64,000 bases of DNA from Parapedobacter luteus (GCF_900168055.1 NZ_FUYS01000003.1:248001-312000); one strand, 5' to 3'; shown: positions 24,968-34,299, numbered from the stretch's first letter. Notes: generated by a model from the letters alone, not told the origin. Numbers and translations are program-made.

Positions 24968-25151
24968 GTTTTCGTTAGTAGGTATCTATGCCATAAGGCC
25001 TTCTCACGACATACTCATAGCTATCCAAGTTAACAACTAAGTACCATTGGTTAAGTATATTCTACGTTGAAAAACGTGTAGATTAGGTTTTTTATTGTAC
25101 GATTGAAAAATAAAAGTTGTAGCCCAATGACGCCCATGTAACGAAGGAGCT

Positions 25152-25179
25152 TTATGCCAAATCCCATGTGCTGGCATAA
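25152..25179. repeat. 8-bp inverted repeat between tatA and mltD
   Basis: TTATGCCA (25152-25159) and TGGCATAA (25172-25179) with a 12-nt loop. No T-run, so a terminator role is doubtful. Confidence 0.35.
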
Positions 25180-25207
25180 CGTCTCGCTTGATATCGGGCA
25201 TACTACC

Positions 25208-25399
25208 TTAGTTATTCTCTTCTACTTTTTCTTTAGGACTTTCCTTTTGTCCTTCCTTGAATTCCCGGATACCACGTCCCATCCCACGCATTAGCTCAGG
25301 AAGCTTGCGCCCGCCGAACAACAAAAGCAACGCCACCACAATCAATATAATTTCTGGTGTCCCAAGAAATAACAACACTGAATCAAGCATAATAGTCAT
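25208..25399 (-). CDS. tatA: Twin-arginine translocase subunit TatA, 63 aa
   Basis: Single N-terminal membrane helix with the family signature GTPEIILIVVALLLLFGGRK, then the amphipathic helix LPELMRGMGRGIREFKEG and a charged tail. TatA forms the pore for folded Tat substrates together with TatC, which is not in this window. The gene lies between the EnvC-like gene and mltD. A second ATG lies at 25390. Confidence 0.95.
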   Translation of the reverse strand: MTIMLDSVLLFLGTPEIILIVVALLLLFGGRKLPELMRGMGRGIREFKEGQKESPKEKVEENN

Positions 25400-25441
25400 T
25401 TTAAATTACTTACTCCACCCCGCCTAAGCACAGTGGATTTA

Positions 25442-25473
25442 CAAATGTACATATAATATTTTCATCCGAACAA
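25442..25473 (-). promoter_or_regulatory. Promoter for tatA
   Basis: Minus-strand TACATTTG (25449-25442) with TTG (25473-25471) 21 bp upstream; about 40 bp before the tatA start. Confidence 0.55.
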
Positions 25474-25556
25474 TTTATTTTCAAATGGTTTGAAGCTTAT
25501 TGAGATCGCTCCCTCCTTTTTTCAAGAGCATCGCTCATGCCGTTTCATTGTGATAA

Positions 25557-26849
25557 TCATTTCGCCAACCAAGGTTCAGGGTTGATAGGTGTTGCGCCCT
25601 CCCAAAGCTCAAAATGCACTTCTGATGTCCCATCCGTCGGATCCACCGAAGCCGTCCCCAAAGTTTGGCCCCGTTGAACGGTTTGTCCGCGCTTAACCGC
25701 TAAACTGCCCAAGTTTTGGTAAACCGAAAAATACTTGCCGTGCTGTACGAGAACAAAATAAACTCCGGTCATATTGCCCACCGTTCGTACGGTACCATCA
25801 AAAATTGCTTGTACCGGCGCGTTATTGGATGTCCGAATCTTAATCCCCGAATTATTTACCGTGACATTTCTTCCGACAGTATGCCGTCCAAACCCTTGTG
25901 TGATAAACCCTTGTTGCACCGGCCATGGCAGCCGGCCACGGTTGCCCGCAAAGTCGGCGGAAAGTTTCGCCGCTGCCGGTGTATTGGCCAATACTTCGGT
26001 ATCGCTCTTACGGACGGATGGGTTTTCAGCCTCCACTTCTTTTACGGTCTTGCCCGTCCGCTCGGCTTCCAATGCCAAGGCCGCTTGGCGTGCTTCCTCT
26101 TCTAACCTTCGTTGTTCTTCGATTTCGCGCTGGATAGCCGTCCGTATTGCCCTTGCTAAGCGTTCATCTTCTTGTTGCTTCTTTTGCAGTTCTTGTTTAA
26201 ATTGCTTTTCCTGTTGAGTAAGCGCCTGCAAGATTTTGGATTCGGCTCCTTGTTCTTGTGCAATCACCTTACGTTCTTCCTGCTGTTCTGCGAGTAGGGC
26301 TGCCTGTTCCTTTTTATTCGCCTCTAATTGTGCAACTTTCAATGCGATCGCTTTCTGCGTGTCTTCAATCTCTTTCGCACGTTCTTTACGGGATTCATTA
26401 AACTGCTGTAAGTACTTTACCCGTTTGAATGCTTGGTTGAAATCCTTCGACGCAAAGATGAACATCATCTTATTATAAGCATTTCGGTTACGGAAAGCAA
26501 ACAACACCATGTTTTCATAATCCTTCCGCAGCTTGGCCAGTTGGTTGCGCAGGTTTTGGATGGTTTTATTGTGCGAAGCAATCTGGCTGTTAATCAGTCT
26601 AATCTCGCTATTGATGGTACTGATTTTCTGTTCACGCAGCCGAAGTTGCATATTCAATGCGTTCACCTGCTTAAGGGATAAGCTTCGATCACTTGATGTC
26701 GTTTTAAGACTTTGATTTAGCTGCTCTATTTCCCGATTTAGGCGTTCCCGCTGCTTTTTAAGTTCGGCACTACTTTGGGCAAAACCAGTAGCCGACGCCA
26801 GGAAAACAACGAATGCACTTAAAATAACCCTCATAAAATTCATCAACAT
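25557..26849 (-). CDS. EnvC-like murein hydrolase activator (coiled coil + degenerate LytM)
   Basis: Signal peptide (ILSAFVVFLASATGFAQ), a long coiled coil of about 220 residues (KQRERLNREIEQLNQSL to EEQRRLEEEARQAALALE), then an M23/LytM domain at the C-terminus. In active M23 enzymes the zinc site is HxGxD plus HxH; here the first part reads NNSGIKI, without His or Asp, and only the later VHFELWEG keeps one His. The domain is therefore probably inactive, as in EnvC, which activates amidases. Starts at 26849, 26843 or 26834 are possible. Confidence 0.9.
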   Translation of the reverse strand: MLMNFMRVILSAFVVFLASATGFAQSSAELKKQRERLNREIEQLNQSLKTTSSDRSLSLKQVNALNMQLRLREQKISTINSEIRLINSQIASHNKTIQNLRNQLAKLRKDYENMVLFAFRNRNAYNKMMFIFASKDFNQAFKRVKYLQQFNESRKERAKEIEDTQKAIALKVAQLEANKKEQAALLAEQQEERKVIAQEQGAESKILQALTQQEKQFKQELQKKQQEDERLARAIRTAIQREIEEQRRLEEEARQAALALEAERTGKTVKEVEAENPSVRKSDTEVLANTPAAAKLSADFAGNRGRLPWPVQQGFITQGFGRHTVGRNVTVNNSGIKIRTSNNAPVQAIFDGTVRTVGNMTGVYFVLVQHGKYFSVYQNLGSLAVKRGQTVQRGQTLGTASVDPTDGTSEVHFELWEGATPINPEPWLAK

Positions 26850-26958
26850 GCTGCTTTGTCTGCGGTGGGAACACCAGTAAATTCCTACACCTGTAAATCG
26901 TGTCATTCAGCCAGATATCGTTCGCGAAGGTAATAAAACCAGACCGATAATCAAACTG

Positions 26959-27750
26959 CTAATGGATTTCCTTGTACCGTGCAGGAATGCTAAAAGGCAT
27001 AGCTAACGCCTCGTCATACGTAACCCTGCTGTAACTCATCTCGGCCTGTAGATTGAATCCGTCTGCAACGGCTGAGATCGTTAGCTGGTAAGGTGATGTC
27101 ATCCGTCCAGATTCCTGATACGCGGAATAACGCACCTCCAGCCGTTGATTATGTACTGCTTCATCCAACAACGTGCTCATCATACGATACGCCGCATCCA
27201 CGTGTATTGTATAAACCAATTCATTGGTCTGACCACGCAGAATATGGCCACCGTCCACCGCCCAAACTTTGGTATCTCCTTCAACCGCTTGTCCAATGAT
27301 GTGCCCCGCCAAAAGTTGCTGCAGATTGGTAAAATCCAGCGCTTTGTTGGTAAAATGGTGGATATAGCTAAATGGCTTCTTTAGATATTCGGCTTTCAAA
27401 CGATTGATGATTTGGACACTGTCCGGTGTAATTAGCATCCGGCCTGCTTCAATGCCCATCAACGCGGTAACGGAGATCCAGATAGCCTTCCCCCTTTCCA
27501 TCCGCACATTCGCGGTAACATCGTAATTATCTTTATTGATAACTATTCGGCTTTTAGCACGTCCACTAAATGTCGTGAACTGTGGCTCATTTTGTATGAT
27601 ACTGTTCATGACATCCAATCGTTCGGTGTCGGACAAACGCCTTTCGTTTCCTTCTCCATCAGTAACCAATCGTTTTTTGGGCGCACATGAAAGCACCGTT
27701 ATAAACAACACCAGGACAACGGCGCCTTTAATCAATATATTGTTTCGCAT
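26959..27750 (-). CDS. DUF4292 lipoprotein, about 263 aa
   Basis: Starts MRNNILIKGAVVLVLFITVL with lipobox LSC at about residue 21, so it is a lipoprotein. The body (FTTFSGRAKSRIVINKDNYD, VRMERGKAIWISVTALMGIE, GRMLITPDSVQIINRLKAEY) is the DUF4292 pattern, related in shape to LolA/LolB-type beta-structures; a lipoprotein-handling role is only a guess. It overlaps the 3' end of the TPR gene by 23 bp and precedes the EnvC-like gene, an arrangement common in Bacteroidota. Confidence 0.88.
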   Translation of the reverse strand: MRNNILIKGAVVLVLFITVLSCAPKKRLVTDGEGNERRLSDTERLDVMNSIIQNEPQFTTFSGRAKSRIVINKDNYDVTANVRMERGKAIWISVTALMGIEAGRMLITPDSVQIINRLKAEYLKKPFSYIHHFTNKALDFTNLQQLLAGHIIGQAVEGDTKVWAVDGGHILRGQTNELVYTIHVDAAYRMMSTLLDEAVHNQRLEVRYSAYQESGRMTSPYQLTISAVADGFNLQAEMSYSRVTYDEALAMPFSIPARYKEIH

Positions 27751-29485
27751 CGATCTTTTTGGATAATTTATCAATATCCTTGCCAACGGATTGGGAGATG
27801 GCTCGCGCCTTTTTCCATTGCGTTACCGCGCCATCGATATTTCCCAACTTGGCAAGAATATCACCGTAGTGCTCCAGTAATGTGTCGGAAGCCTTCTCCG
27901 AGTGCTTAATGGCCCGTTCTATCCAAATCAACGCCTCTTCATATTTTCCCTGTTGGAAAAGTACCCAGGCATAGGTATCCTCGTATGACGCATAATTGGG
28001 CATAATTTCGTTTGACTTTTTTGACATCTCAGCAGCAAGCGCCAATTTCTCATTACGGATCGCCAGGTAATATGCATAGTTATTGAGCGCATAGGCATTT
28101 GTACTGTCCAATGCGATGGCCTCTTCATAAGCAACATCGGATTCCGCATGCATCGACAGCACATGGTAGATATCCCCAAGGTTGCTATATAGTTGAGTCA
28201 GCAAGGGTATATGTGTTTCATTGGCATTGTTCAGAGCCGCTTCTAAATGAGTACGGGCTTCCTGATAATTTTTGTTACCAAGAAAACCATGCCCCGTAAA
28301 AAATAAAAACAATGGGTGGTTTGCAAATAAACGCAAAGCTTCTTTGCCATGCGTTTCCACATCATGATATCGTCCCATTTGAAGCTCCACTTGAAGCAAT
28401 TGTTGCCAGACACCTTCGATATATTTATTTTTATCCAACGCTTCCAGATACGCTTCGCGCGCCTGTTCCAACTGTTGCAGCTGCATATATATATCCCCTC
28501 TCACGGCGTGAGCCTTAGCCTCTCCCGGATAAGACTCAGCCAACAGGTTGGCCAAGTCAGCCACATACTTGCCCTCGATCGGATGTTCTTGTTCGCCAAT
28601 AGCAGTATATAATATACCGGCTTTGGCATCTATGTCCAATTGGTCACTTAGGAAGGCCTGACGGAGAAAATCGTATGCCTGCCGTTGTTTGCCCATAACC
28701 AAATAAGTGTCCGACTTACTAAGTAAGACGAGCGGTTCATTCGGAAACAAATCCGCCGCACGATCCAGCAAAGCCAAGGCTTTCTTGGATTTTCCTGCAT
28801 TAGTATACAATTCAGCCAGTAATATGTAGCTTTTGCTTTCTTCAGGCTTTTTTGCGACAAGCAGCTCCAATTCCCGTATCGCCGAAGCCGTATTGCCCTG
28901 CGCCAAATAGATCTGATATTTAGCTAAATACTGATCGTCGGTTTCTCCAAATTTCTCAGCCACTGTCTCCCATACCGCAAGCGCATCATTGTACCGTTTA
29001 TCCAGGTATAGCGTGTATGCCTTATCCTGATAATGGGATAGCTTGTCAGGATTGAGGTTGATAAGCTCATCAAACACCATCGGCATTTCACGTACATTTG
29101 TCGTCTTTTTATAAATATCCAATAGCAGGTTCCAGTACCATTCATTTTCAGGATGCAGCGCTGCGGCACGCTTTGCGGACCGCTCAGCAGCCGCGAAGTC
29201 CTCATTCTCAAAATAAATTCTTGCTAACTCGAAATGAGCCGCATCGTTTTCCGGCTGCAGGTTTACCAATTTGTCAAAGGTGTTTTCTGCGGCCGCGAGC
29301 TGGCCGGATGACTTTTGCTGTATACCTTTGAAATATAATTCCTTTATCAATAGGCTATCACCGACACTGAGCACTTTAGGTACAGCAACTTCATCCTGGG
29401 CTTGAACAGCGCCTCCCGCTACCATCAACCATCCGAATGCTACCAATTGCCCAAAACAACGCACCTTTATTATTACTTGCCACAT
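27728..29485 (-). CDS. Exported TPR-repeat protein, 585 aa
   Basis: Signal peptide (LVAFGWLMVAGGAVQAQ) followed by about twelve tetratricopeptide repeats (for example GQLAAAENTFDKLVNLQPEN, EDFAAAERSAKRAAALHPEN, GKYEEALIWIERAIKHSEK). First gene of the unit TPR - DUF4292 - EnvC-like. It probably acts as a periplasmic scaffold for envelope assembly; partner unknown. Divergent from the ribosomal protein operon. Confidence 0.88.
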   Translation of the reverse strand: MWQVIIKVRCFGQLVAFGWLMVAGGAVQAQDEVAVPKVLSVGDSLLIKELYFKGIQQKSSGQLAAAENTFDKLVNLQPENDAAHFELARIYFENEDFAAAERSAKRAAALHPENEWYWNLLLDIYKKTTNVREMPMVFDELINLNPDKLSHYQDKAYTLYLDKRYNDALAVWETVAEKFGETDDQYLAKYQIYLAQGNTASAIRELELLVAKKPEESKSYILLAELYTNAGKSKKALALLDRAADLFPNEPLVLLSKSDTYLVMGKQRQAYDFLRQAFLSDQLDIDAKAGILYTAIGEQEHPIEGKYVADLANLLAESYPGEAKAHAVRGDIYMQLQQLEQAREAYLEALDKNKYIEGVWQQLLQVELQMGRYHDVETHGKEALRLFANHPLFLFFTGHGFLGNKNYQEARTHLEAALNNANETHIPLLTQLYSNLGDIYHVLSMHAESDVAYEEAIALDSTNAYALNNYAYYLAIRNEKLALAAEMSKKSNEIMPNYASYEDTYAWVLFQQGKYEEALIWIERAIKHSEKASDTLLEHYGDILAKLGNIDGAVTQWKKARAISQSVGKDIDKLSKKIDAKQYID

Positions 29486-29489
29486 AACT

Positions 29490-29520
29490 TTGAAAAATCA
29501 ATTTTATTATCGTACCTTTG
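29490..29520 (+). promoter_or_regulatory. Promoter for rplM-rpsI-rpsB
   Basis: TTG (29490-29492), 20-bp spacer, TACCTTTG (29513-29520): full match to the Bacteroidota promoter. An overlapping TAACTTTG lies at 29485-29492. Confidence 0.7.
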
Positions 29521-29575
29521 CAGACCCTTAAACAAGGGGCTAAATATATTTATTAATTATTTCAAAACAAAGCAA

Positions 29576-30019
29576 GTGAATACGTTAAGTTACAAAACTG
29601 TCTCTGCCAACAAAAGCACCGTCAACAAGGAGTGGATTGTTGTTGACGCTGAGGGCGAGATCTTGGGGCGCTTGTCATCTCAGATTGCTAAAGTGATCCG
29701 GGGAAAGCACAAGCCTTCTTACACCCCACACGTAGACTGCGGCGATAACGTAATTGTGATCAACGCAGACAAAGTTAGACTGACCGGCAATAAACTTGAG
29801 GACAAGGTGTACAGCCGTTACACCGGTTACCCAGGCGGTCAGCGTTTCACCTCTCCAAAGCAGTTGTTGGCCAAGCATCCGGAGCGCATTCTGGAAAAAG
29901 CCGTACGCGGCATGCTGCCCAAAAACCGTTTGGGACGCGCGTTGTTCAAAAACCTGTATGTATACGCAGGCAACGAGCATCCTCATGCAGCACAAAATCC
30001 AAAAACTGTTAAATTCTAA
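29576..30019 (+). CDS. rplM: Ribosomal protein L13 (uL13)
   Basis: Large-subunit protein. EWIVVDAEGEILGRLSSQIA, the KHKPSYTPHVDCGDNVIVIN segment and the signature AVRGMLPKNRLGRALFKNL are diagnostic. I chose the GTG at 29576 (MNTLSYKTVSANK): the frame stays open to 29402 but that stretch runs through the promoter. 147 aa, normal length. Followed 11 bp later by rpsI. Confidence 0.97.
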   Translation: MNTLSYKTVSANKSTVNKEWIVVDAEGEILGRLSSQIAKVIRGKHKPSYTPHVDCGDNVIVINADKVRLTGNKLEDKVYSRYTGYPGGQRFTSPKQLLAKHPERILEKAVRGMLPKNRLGRALFKNLYVYAGNEHPHAAQNPKTVKF

Positions 30020-30030
30020 GGAGAAAAGAA

Positions 30031-30417
30031 ATGTCAACAACTAACACTTCAGGAAGAAGAAAAACTGCTGTTGCCCGCATTTATCTTTCCGCTGGCAGCG
30101 GCAATATTACCGTGAATGGTAAAGATTATAAAGAATATTTCCCAACATTGCCATTGCAATACATCGTTACCCAAAGCACGGAAGTGGCCGGCGCTGCCGG
30201 TAATTACGATGTAAAAGTTAACGTAGCCGGAGGAGGCATCAAAGGTCAGGCGGAGGCCGTCCGTTTGGCAATAGCCAAAGCGCTCATCGAGCTTAATCCC
30301 GAGGTGAAACCTGCATTACGGGCTAAAGGCCTGGTAACTCGTGACGACCGTATGGTGGAACGAAAGAAACCCGGACGCCGTAAAGCACGCAGGAGATTCC
30401 AATTCAGTAAACGTTAA
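30031..30417 (+). CDS. rpsI: Ribosomal protein S9 (uS9)
   Basis: Small-subunit protein near the P site. GRRKTAVARIYLSAGSGNIT at the start, GGGIKGQAEAVRLAIAKALI in the middle and the conserved C-terminal RKKPGRRKARRRFQFSKR tail that reaches the decoding centre. AAGGAGAAAAG is a clear ribosome site. Second gene of the unit; normal length. Confidence 0.98.
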   Translation: MSTTNTSGRRKTAVARIYLSAGSGNITVNGKDYKEYFPTLPLQYIVTQSTEVAGAAGNYDVKVNVAGGGIKGQAEAVRLAIAKALIELNPEVKPALRAKGLVTRDDRMVERKKPGRRKARRRFQFSKR

Positions 30418-30435
30418 TTTTAAGGAGAACAAAAA

Positions 30436-31308
30436 ATGGCAAGAACAACATATCAAGAGTTATTGGATGCAGGTGTGCACTTTGGCCACCTTACCCGTAA
30501 ATGGGATCCGAAAATGGCTAAGTACATTTTCATGGAACGTAATGGCATCCACATTATTGACTTAAATAAAACCCTTACCAAGCTCGAAGAAGCGGCGTCA
30601 GCAATTAAACAAGTTGTCAAGTCTGGCCGGAAAGTCTTATTCGTAGCAACTAAGAAACAAGCCAAAGACATCGTAGCCGCTCAAGCTAAAGCTGTAAACA
30701 TGCCCTTTGTAACCGAACGCTGGTTAGGCGGAATGCTTACTAACTTCGCTACGGTACGTAAATCCATCAAAAAGATGTCAAACATCGACAAGATGACCAA
30801 AGATGGCACTTACGATGTCTTGTCCAAGAAAGAAAAGCTGATGATACAGCGCGAGCGGATCAAGTTGGAAAACCTGCTAGGTGGTATTGCTGATTTGAAC
30901 CGCCTGCCAGCAGCGCTCTTTATCATCGATGTGAAAAAAGAGCACATCGCAGTAAGTGAAGCACTGAAGCTAAACATCCCCACATTCGCCATGGTGGATA
31001 CCAATTCGGACCCTACCAATATCGACTTTCCTATTCCGTCCAATGATGACGCGACGAAATCCATTAGTCTCATCACAGAGATTATAGGAAAGGCAATTCA
31101 GGAAGGTCTTGAAGAGCGGAAACGCGACAAAGAGGAAGAAGCTGAGCGGGAAGCCGCTGCCGCTAAAGCCAAAATTGACAGCGGTGAGGAGCCTGACACG
31201 GAAATTAAAGAGTCAAAAGCCGACGCGGACGCGTCAGGAAAACGCCCCCGTAAAACAAAAGTAGAGGCTTCAGCAGAAACAGACGACGAAACGCAAGACG
31301 GAGAATAA
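30436..31308 (+). CDS. rpsB: Ribosomal protein S2 (uS2), with charged C-terminal extension
   Basis: LLDAGVHFGHLTRKWDPKM, RWLGGMLTNFATVRKSI and FAMVDTNSDPTNIDFPIPSN are diagnostic. The C-terminal 60 residues or so are rich in Glu, Lys and Ala (RDKEEEAEREAAAAKAK) and extend past the usual end, as in other Bacteroidota. AAGGAGAAC precedes the ATG. A terminator-like hairpin separates it from tsf. Confidence 0.97.
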   Translation: MARTTYQELLDAGVHFGHLTRKWDPKMAKYIFMERNGIHIIDLNKTLTKLEEAASAIKQVVKSGRKVLFVATKKQAKDIVAAQAKAVNMPFVTERWLGGMLTNFATVRKSIKKMSNIDKMTKDGTYDVLSKKEKLMIQRERIKLENLLGGIADLNRLPAALFIIDVKKEHIAVSEALKLNIPTFAMVDTNSDPTNIDFPIPSNDDATKSISLITEIIGKAIQEGLEERKRDKEEEAEREAAAAKAKIDSGEEPDTEIKESKADADASGKRPRKTKVEASAETDDETQDGE

Positions 31309-31317
31309 TCTCTACAG

Positions 31318-31387
31318 AAGCCGGATGGTAAACAGCAGGTTTCGGAAGCATTATTTTTCCGTTAACCGGTTGCCTTCCGGCTTTTTT
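31318..31387 (+). terminator. Terminator between rpsB and tsf
   Basis: AAGCCGGA (31318-31325) pairs with TCCGGCTT (31376-31383), running into TTTTTT. The loop is long and contains its own small AACCGGTT palindrome. Confidence 0.55.
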
Positions 31388-31446
31388 ATAGGTACTTTGC
31401 AGTAGTCAAAAACATATTTACGTATACACAAAACAAGGAAAATAAC

Positions 31447-32286
31447 ATGTCCACAGTACAAATTTCAGCATCGGATGTAAATAAGCTGCGCCAACAGACC
31501 GGCGCGGGCATGATGGATTGCAAGAAGGCACTCATTGAAGCCAATGGTAATTTTGAGGCCGCTATCGATTATTTACGTAAAAAAGGTGCTAAAGTAGCCG
31601 CAAGCCGTCAAGATCGTGATTCAAACGAAGGTGTCGTGATTGCGAAAACAACAGCCGATGGCAAGAAAGGCGTCATTATTGAATTGAATTGCGAAACGGA
31701 TTTTGTTGCCAAGAATGCCGATTTTATTGCCTTTGCAGAAAGCATCGCAGATGTCGCCGTAAATCAAGCCCCTGCATCGTTGGACGCGCTAAAACAATTG
31801 GAAATAAATGGTATCAAGATTTCCGATTTGCTGCTTGATCAAACTGGGAAAATTGGAGAAAAAATAGATGTCTCCAAGTATGAAACTGTCGAAGCCGAAA
31901 AAATAGTTGCTTATATACATGGCAATTATCGATTGGGCGTATTGGTAGGACTTAATCAAGCTATTGAGGGCGCTGACGAGGCCGGCAAAGACGTTGCCAT
32001 GCAAATTGCAGCGATGAACCCTGTTGCCATTGACAAAGGTGATGTAGACGCCCGCACTATCGAGCGTGAATTGGAAATTGCAAAAGAACAAATTCGGGCC
32101 GAAGGTAAGCCCGAGGAGATGGTTGAAAAAATTGCGCAGGGCAAACTCAATAAATTCTACAAAGAATCCACGTTGCTCAATCAAGAGTTTGTAAAAGATT
32201 CTTCCAAGAACATTGCTCAGTTCTTAGACAGCGTCTCCAAAGGATTAACCGTCACCGTTTTTAAACGGGTACAACTGGGCGCTTAA
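31447..32286 (+). CDS. tsf: Elongation factor Ts
   Basis: Nucleotide-exchange factor for EF-Tu. Signature VNKLRQQTGAGMMDCKKALI at the start and GVVIAKTTADGKKGVIIELN with CETDFVAKN in the core. 279 aa, normal for the phylum. GGAAAATAAC precedes the ATG. It lies after rpsB as is usual, but behind a terminator-like hairpin, so it may also have its own promoter (TACTTTG near 31393 is one base short of the -7 pattern). Confidence 0.97.
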   Translation: MSTVQISASDVNKLRQQTGAGMMDCKKALIEANGNFEAAIDYLRKKGAKVAASRQDRDSNEGVVIAKTTADGKKGVIIELNCETDFVAKNADFIAFAESIADVAVNQAPASLDALKQLEINGIKISDLLLDQTGKIGEKIDVSKYETVEAEKIVAYIHGNYRLGVLVGLNQAIEGADEAGKDVAMQIAAMNPVAIDKGDVDARTIERELEIAKEQIRAEGKPEEMVEKIAQGKLNKFYKESTLLNQEFVKDSSKNIAQFLDSVSKGLTVTVFKRVQLGA

Positions 32287-32333
32287 CAGCACAGTGCCCC
32301 GCAAATTATATCATCTCATGCCGGGCAAAATAA

Positions 32334-32369
32334 AACACCTCCTTATTATTCACATGATAAGGAGGTGTT
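32334..32369. terminator. Terminator after tsf
   Basis: AACACCTCCTTAT and ATAAGGAGGTGTT form a perfect 13-bp stem with a 10-nt loop; no long T-run, but the stem is strong and directly follows the gene. Confidence 0.7.
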
Positions 32370-32639
32370 CATTGCACCTTTCTTTCCGCCAAACCATCTA
32401 CAAATAAAATTAGTAACTAATAGGATAATTTTATCTTAAATATTGCCATCTTTTTGCACATTATTGGTTTTAACACACACTAGCGTCAATTTATTAATTA
32501 TTATTGCCATTTTAACAATAAAGTTTACTAACTTGGAATTTGAATTGGCATACACCTTATTAACGTGAAGTTAAAAAATTCGATACCAGGCTGTGTTAGG
32601 TAGCTCGTGCATATTCCTTTGGATTAAAACTGTGAAAAC
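32370..32639. other. AT-rich non-coding stretch before REC gene
   Basis: About 270 bp, strongly AT-rich (for example around 32505-32530), with no frame of note. It probably carries the control region of the REC gene. I could not fit a clear TTG-n20-TAnnTTTG promoter. Confidence 0.4.
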
Positions 32640-33101
32640 ATGGAAAGGAAAATTTCAATTTTATATGTGGATGATGAGGAGAACAACTTAATCTCTTTCC
32701 GGGCCACATTCCGCCTAAAGTATAAGGTATATACGGCCTTGAGTGGTAGAGAAGCTATCCAACTGATCAAGGAAAGACCAATTAACGTCATTATCACCGA
32801 CCAACGGATGCCGCAAATGACGGGGGTTGAATTTCTGGAAGAGGTGATCAAAGTCAACCCGGACCCGATGCGAATACTCCTTACAGGATATGCCGATATG
32901 AGTGCGGTGGTTGACGCGGTCAATAAGGGCAAAATTTTCCATTACCTGAGCAAACCGTGGAGCGAAGAAGAATTAGATGATACCATTCAGCGGGCGTATG
33001 AAATTTACGCCGAAAGAGAACGGATAAAAGAGTCTTTTTCGAAACTTGAAGTAACGAACGAGCAACTTGAATTTCTACTCAGACAAAAGCTGCTTTCATG
33101 A
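32640..33101 (+). CDS. Single-domain response regulator, 153 aa
   Basis: Receiver domain with DDE pocket (11-13), phospho-acceptor Asp54 in IITDQRMPQMTG and the KPW lysine. No DNA-binding output domain; the last 35 residues form a helix (RERIKESFSKLEVTNEQLEF) that may pair with a kinase. Its receiver is clearly a paralogue of the one in the gene just downstream on the other strand (shared DDExNNLISFxATFR, GRILLTGYAD-type and KPW motifs). The two genes are tail to tail, 34 bp apart. Confidence 0.88.
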   Translation: MERKISILYVDDEENNLISFRATFRLKYKVYTALSGREAIQLIKERPINVIITDQRMPQMTGVEFLEEVIKVNPDPMRILLTGYADMSAVVDAVNKGKIFHYLSKPWSEEELDDTIQRAYEIYAERERIKESFSKLEVTNEQLEFLLRQKLLS

Positions 33102-33135
33102 CACAAACCTATAAGGATGGCCGATAAGCACCGGC

Positions 33136-34221
33136 TTATTTGCTCGGGATAACGACCGTAAAGGTGGTTCCTTCGCCCTCTACAGAGGTCACCGCTATTT
33201 CTCCCTGAAGTTTAGCCAACGCACTTTTCACATTGTATAACCCAAAACCTGTTCCTTCTGCCTGATCGCTTCCTCTAAAAAACAACTTAAAAATCTCCCC
33301 GATATCCTGCTCCGCGATACCGATTCCCGTATCACTCACTTGTATAGTAGCTTTGCTGCCTTCCACAACGACAGACAACTTCACCATTTTATGGTCGTTG
33401 TCCCGCTTTTGATATTTGAAAGCATTGGACAACAAATTATGCAAAATAAGCTTCAACGCTGTTTCGTCGCCCTTAAACACTTCCTTTTGGTCACTACTGA
33501 TCACGAATTCGACGTTGTGGTTCCGCGTATATATACTATAAAAATTTTGTAAATATTCAAATAAGGACTCAAAGCTTATTTCGGAAATTGTCAGTTCTCC
33601 ACGTTTCAACAAGTAATAATCATGGAGGCTGTTTATGTAAGAATTTAACTTTAGCACAGAACTTTCCATTAACGCCAGAATCTCGTGAATTCTGTCTACG
33701 GAATCAAATTCCAGCGCCAATTTTATAGCAGACAATACGCCTGTCAAAGGATCCCGAAGATCATGGCTCACACTATAGGCGAATTTATCCAGTTCATCAT
33801 ATGCTTTCTGAAGTTCTTCATTCCTAATATCCAACATCGAGTTAGTAATGTAAAACTTGTTGGCCTCCTCGATGGAAGATATAATTTCTTCCTCAACCCA
33901 CGGCTTTCGCACAAATCGGAAAATATGCCCTTTATTCACAGCGTCCACCACTGTTTCCATATCGGCGTATGCCGTCAGTAGAATCCGGATCGGCCTCGGA
34001 AAATCATGCTTTATTTTGTGCAAAAAGTCAATCCCCATTTCTCCGGGCATCCGCTGGTCGCAAAAAATGATTCTAATGTTGGGGTTTGAACGCAGTATCT
34101 CGCGAGCTTCATCGGTATTGATTGCCGTGTATACGGGGTAACGATACCTAAACGTAGCTTTGAAACTGATTAGGTTGTTGGCCTCGTCATCGATGTACAG
34201 TATTTCCGGGGACTTGAGCAT
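33136..34221 (-). CDS. REC - histidine kinase hybrid, 361 aa
   Basis: N-terminal receiver (DDE 11-13, Asp55 in IIFCDQRMPGEMG, KPW), then HisKA with KFAYSVSHDLRDPLTGVLS (His near residue 153) and a HATPase (LILHNLLSNAFKYQ, VSDTGIGIAEQDIGEIFKLF, GTGFGLYNVK). It has no membrane segment, so it is a cytoplasmic kinase controlled through its own receiver, most simply by the 7TM-DISM kinase encoded 78 bp upstream. Last gene of the four-gene unit. Confidence 0.9.
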   Translation of the reverse strand: MLKSPEILYIDDEANNLISFKATFRYRYPVYTAINTDEAREILRSNPNIRIIFCDQRMPGEMGIDFLHKIKHDFPRPIRILLTAYADMETVVDAVNKGHIFRFVRKPWVEEEIISSIEEANKFYITNSMLDIRNEELQKAYDELDKFAYSVSHDLRDPLTGVLSAIKLALEFDSVDRIHEILALMESSVLKLNSYINSLHDYYLLKRGELTISEISFESLFEYLQNFYSIYTRNHNVEFVISSDQKEVFKGDETALKLILHNLLSNAFKYQKRDNDHKMVKLSVVVEGSKATIQVSDTGIGIAEQDIGEIFKLFFRGSDQAEGTGFGLYNVKSALAKLQGEIAVTSVEGEGTTFTVVIPSK

Positions 34222-34299
34222 AAAGCTTTGGAACGTTTATATGGCCAATGAAGCTAAAAAACAAAAATAAACATAAATGATTTGAATAAAGAAAAACAC

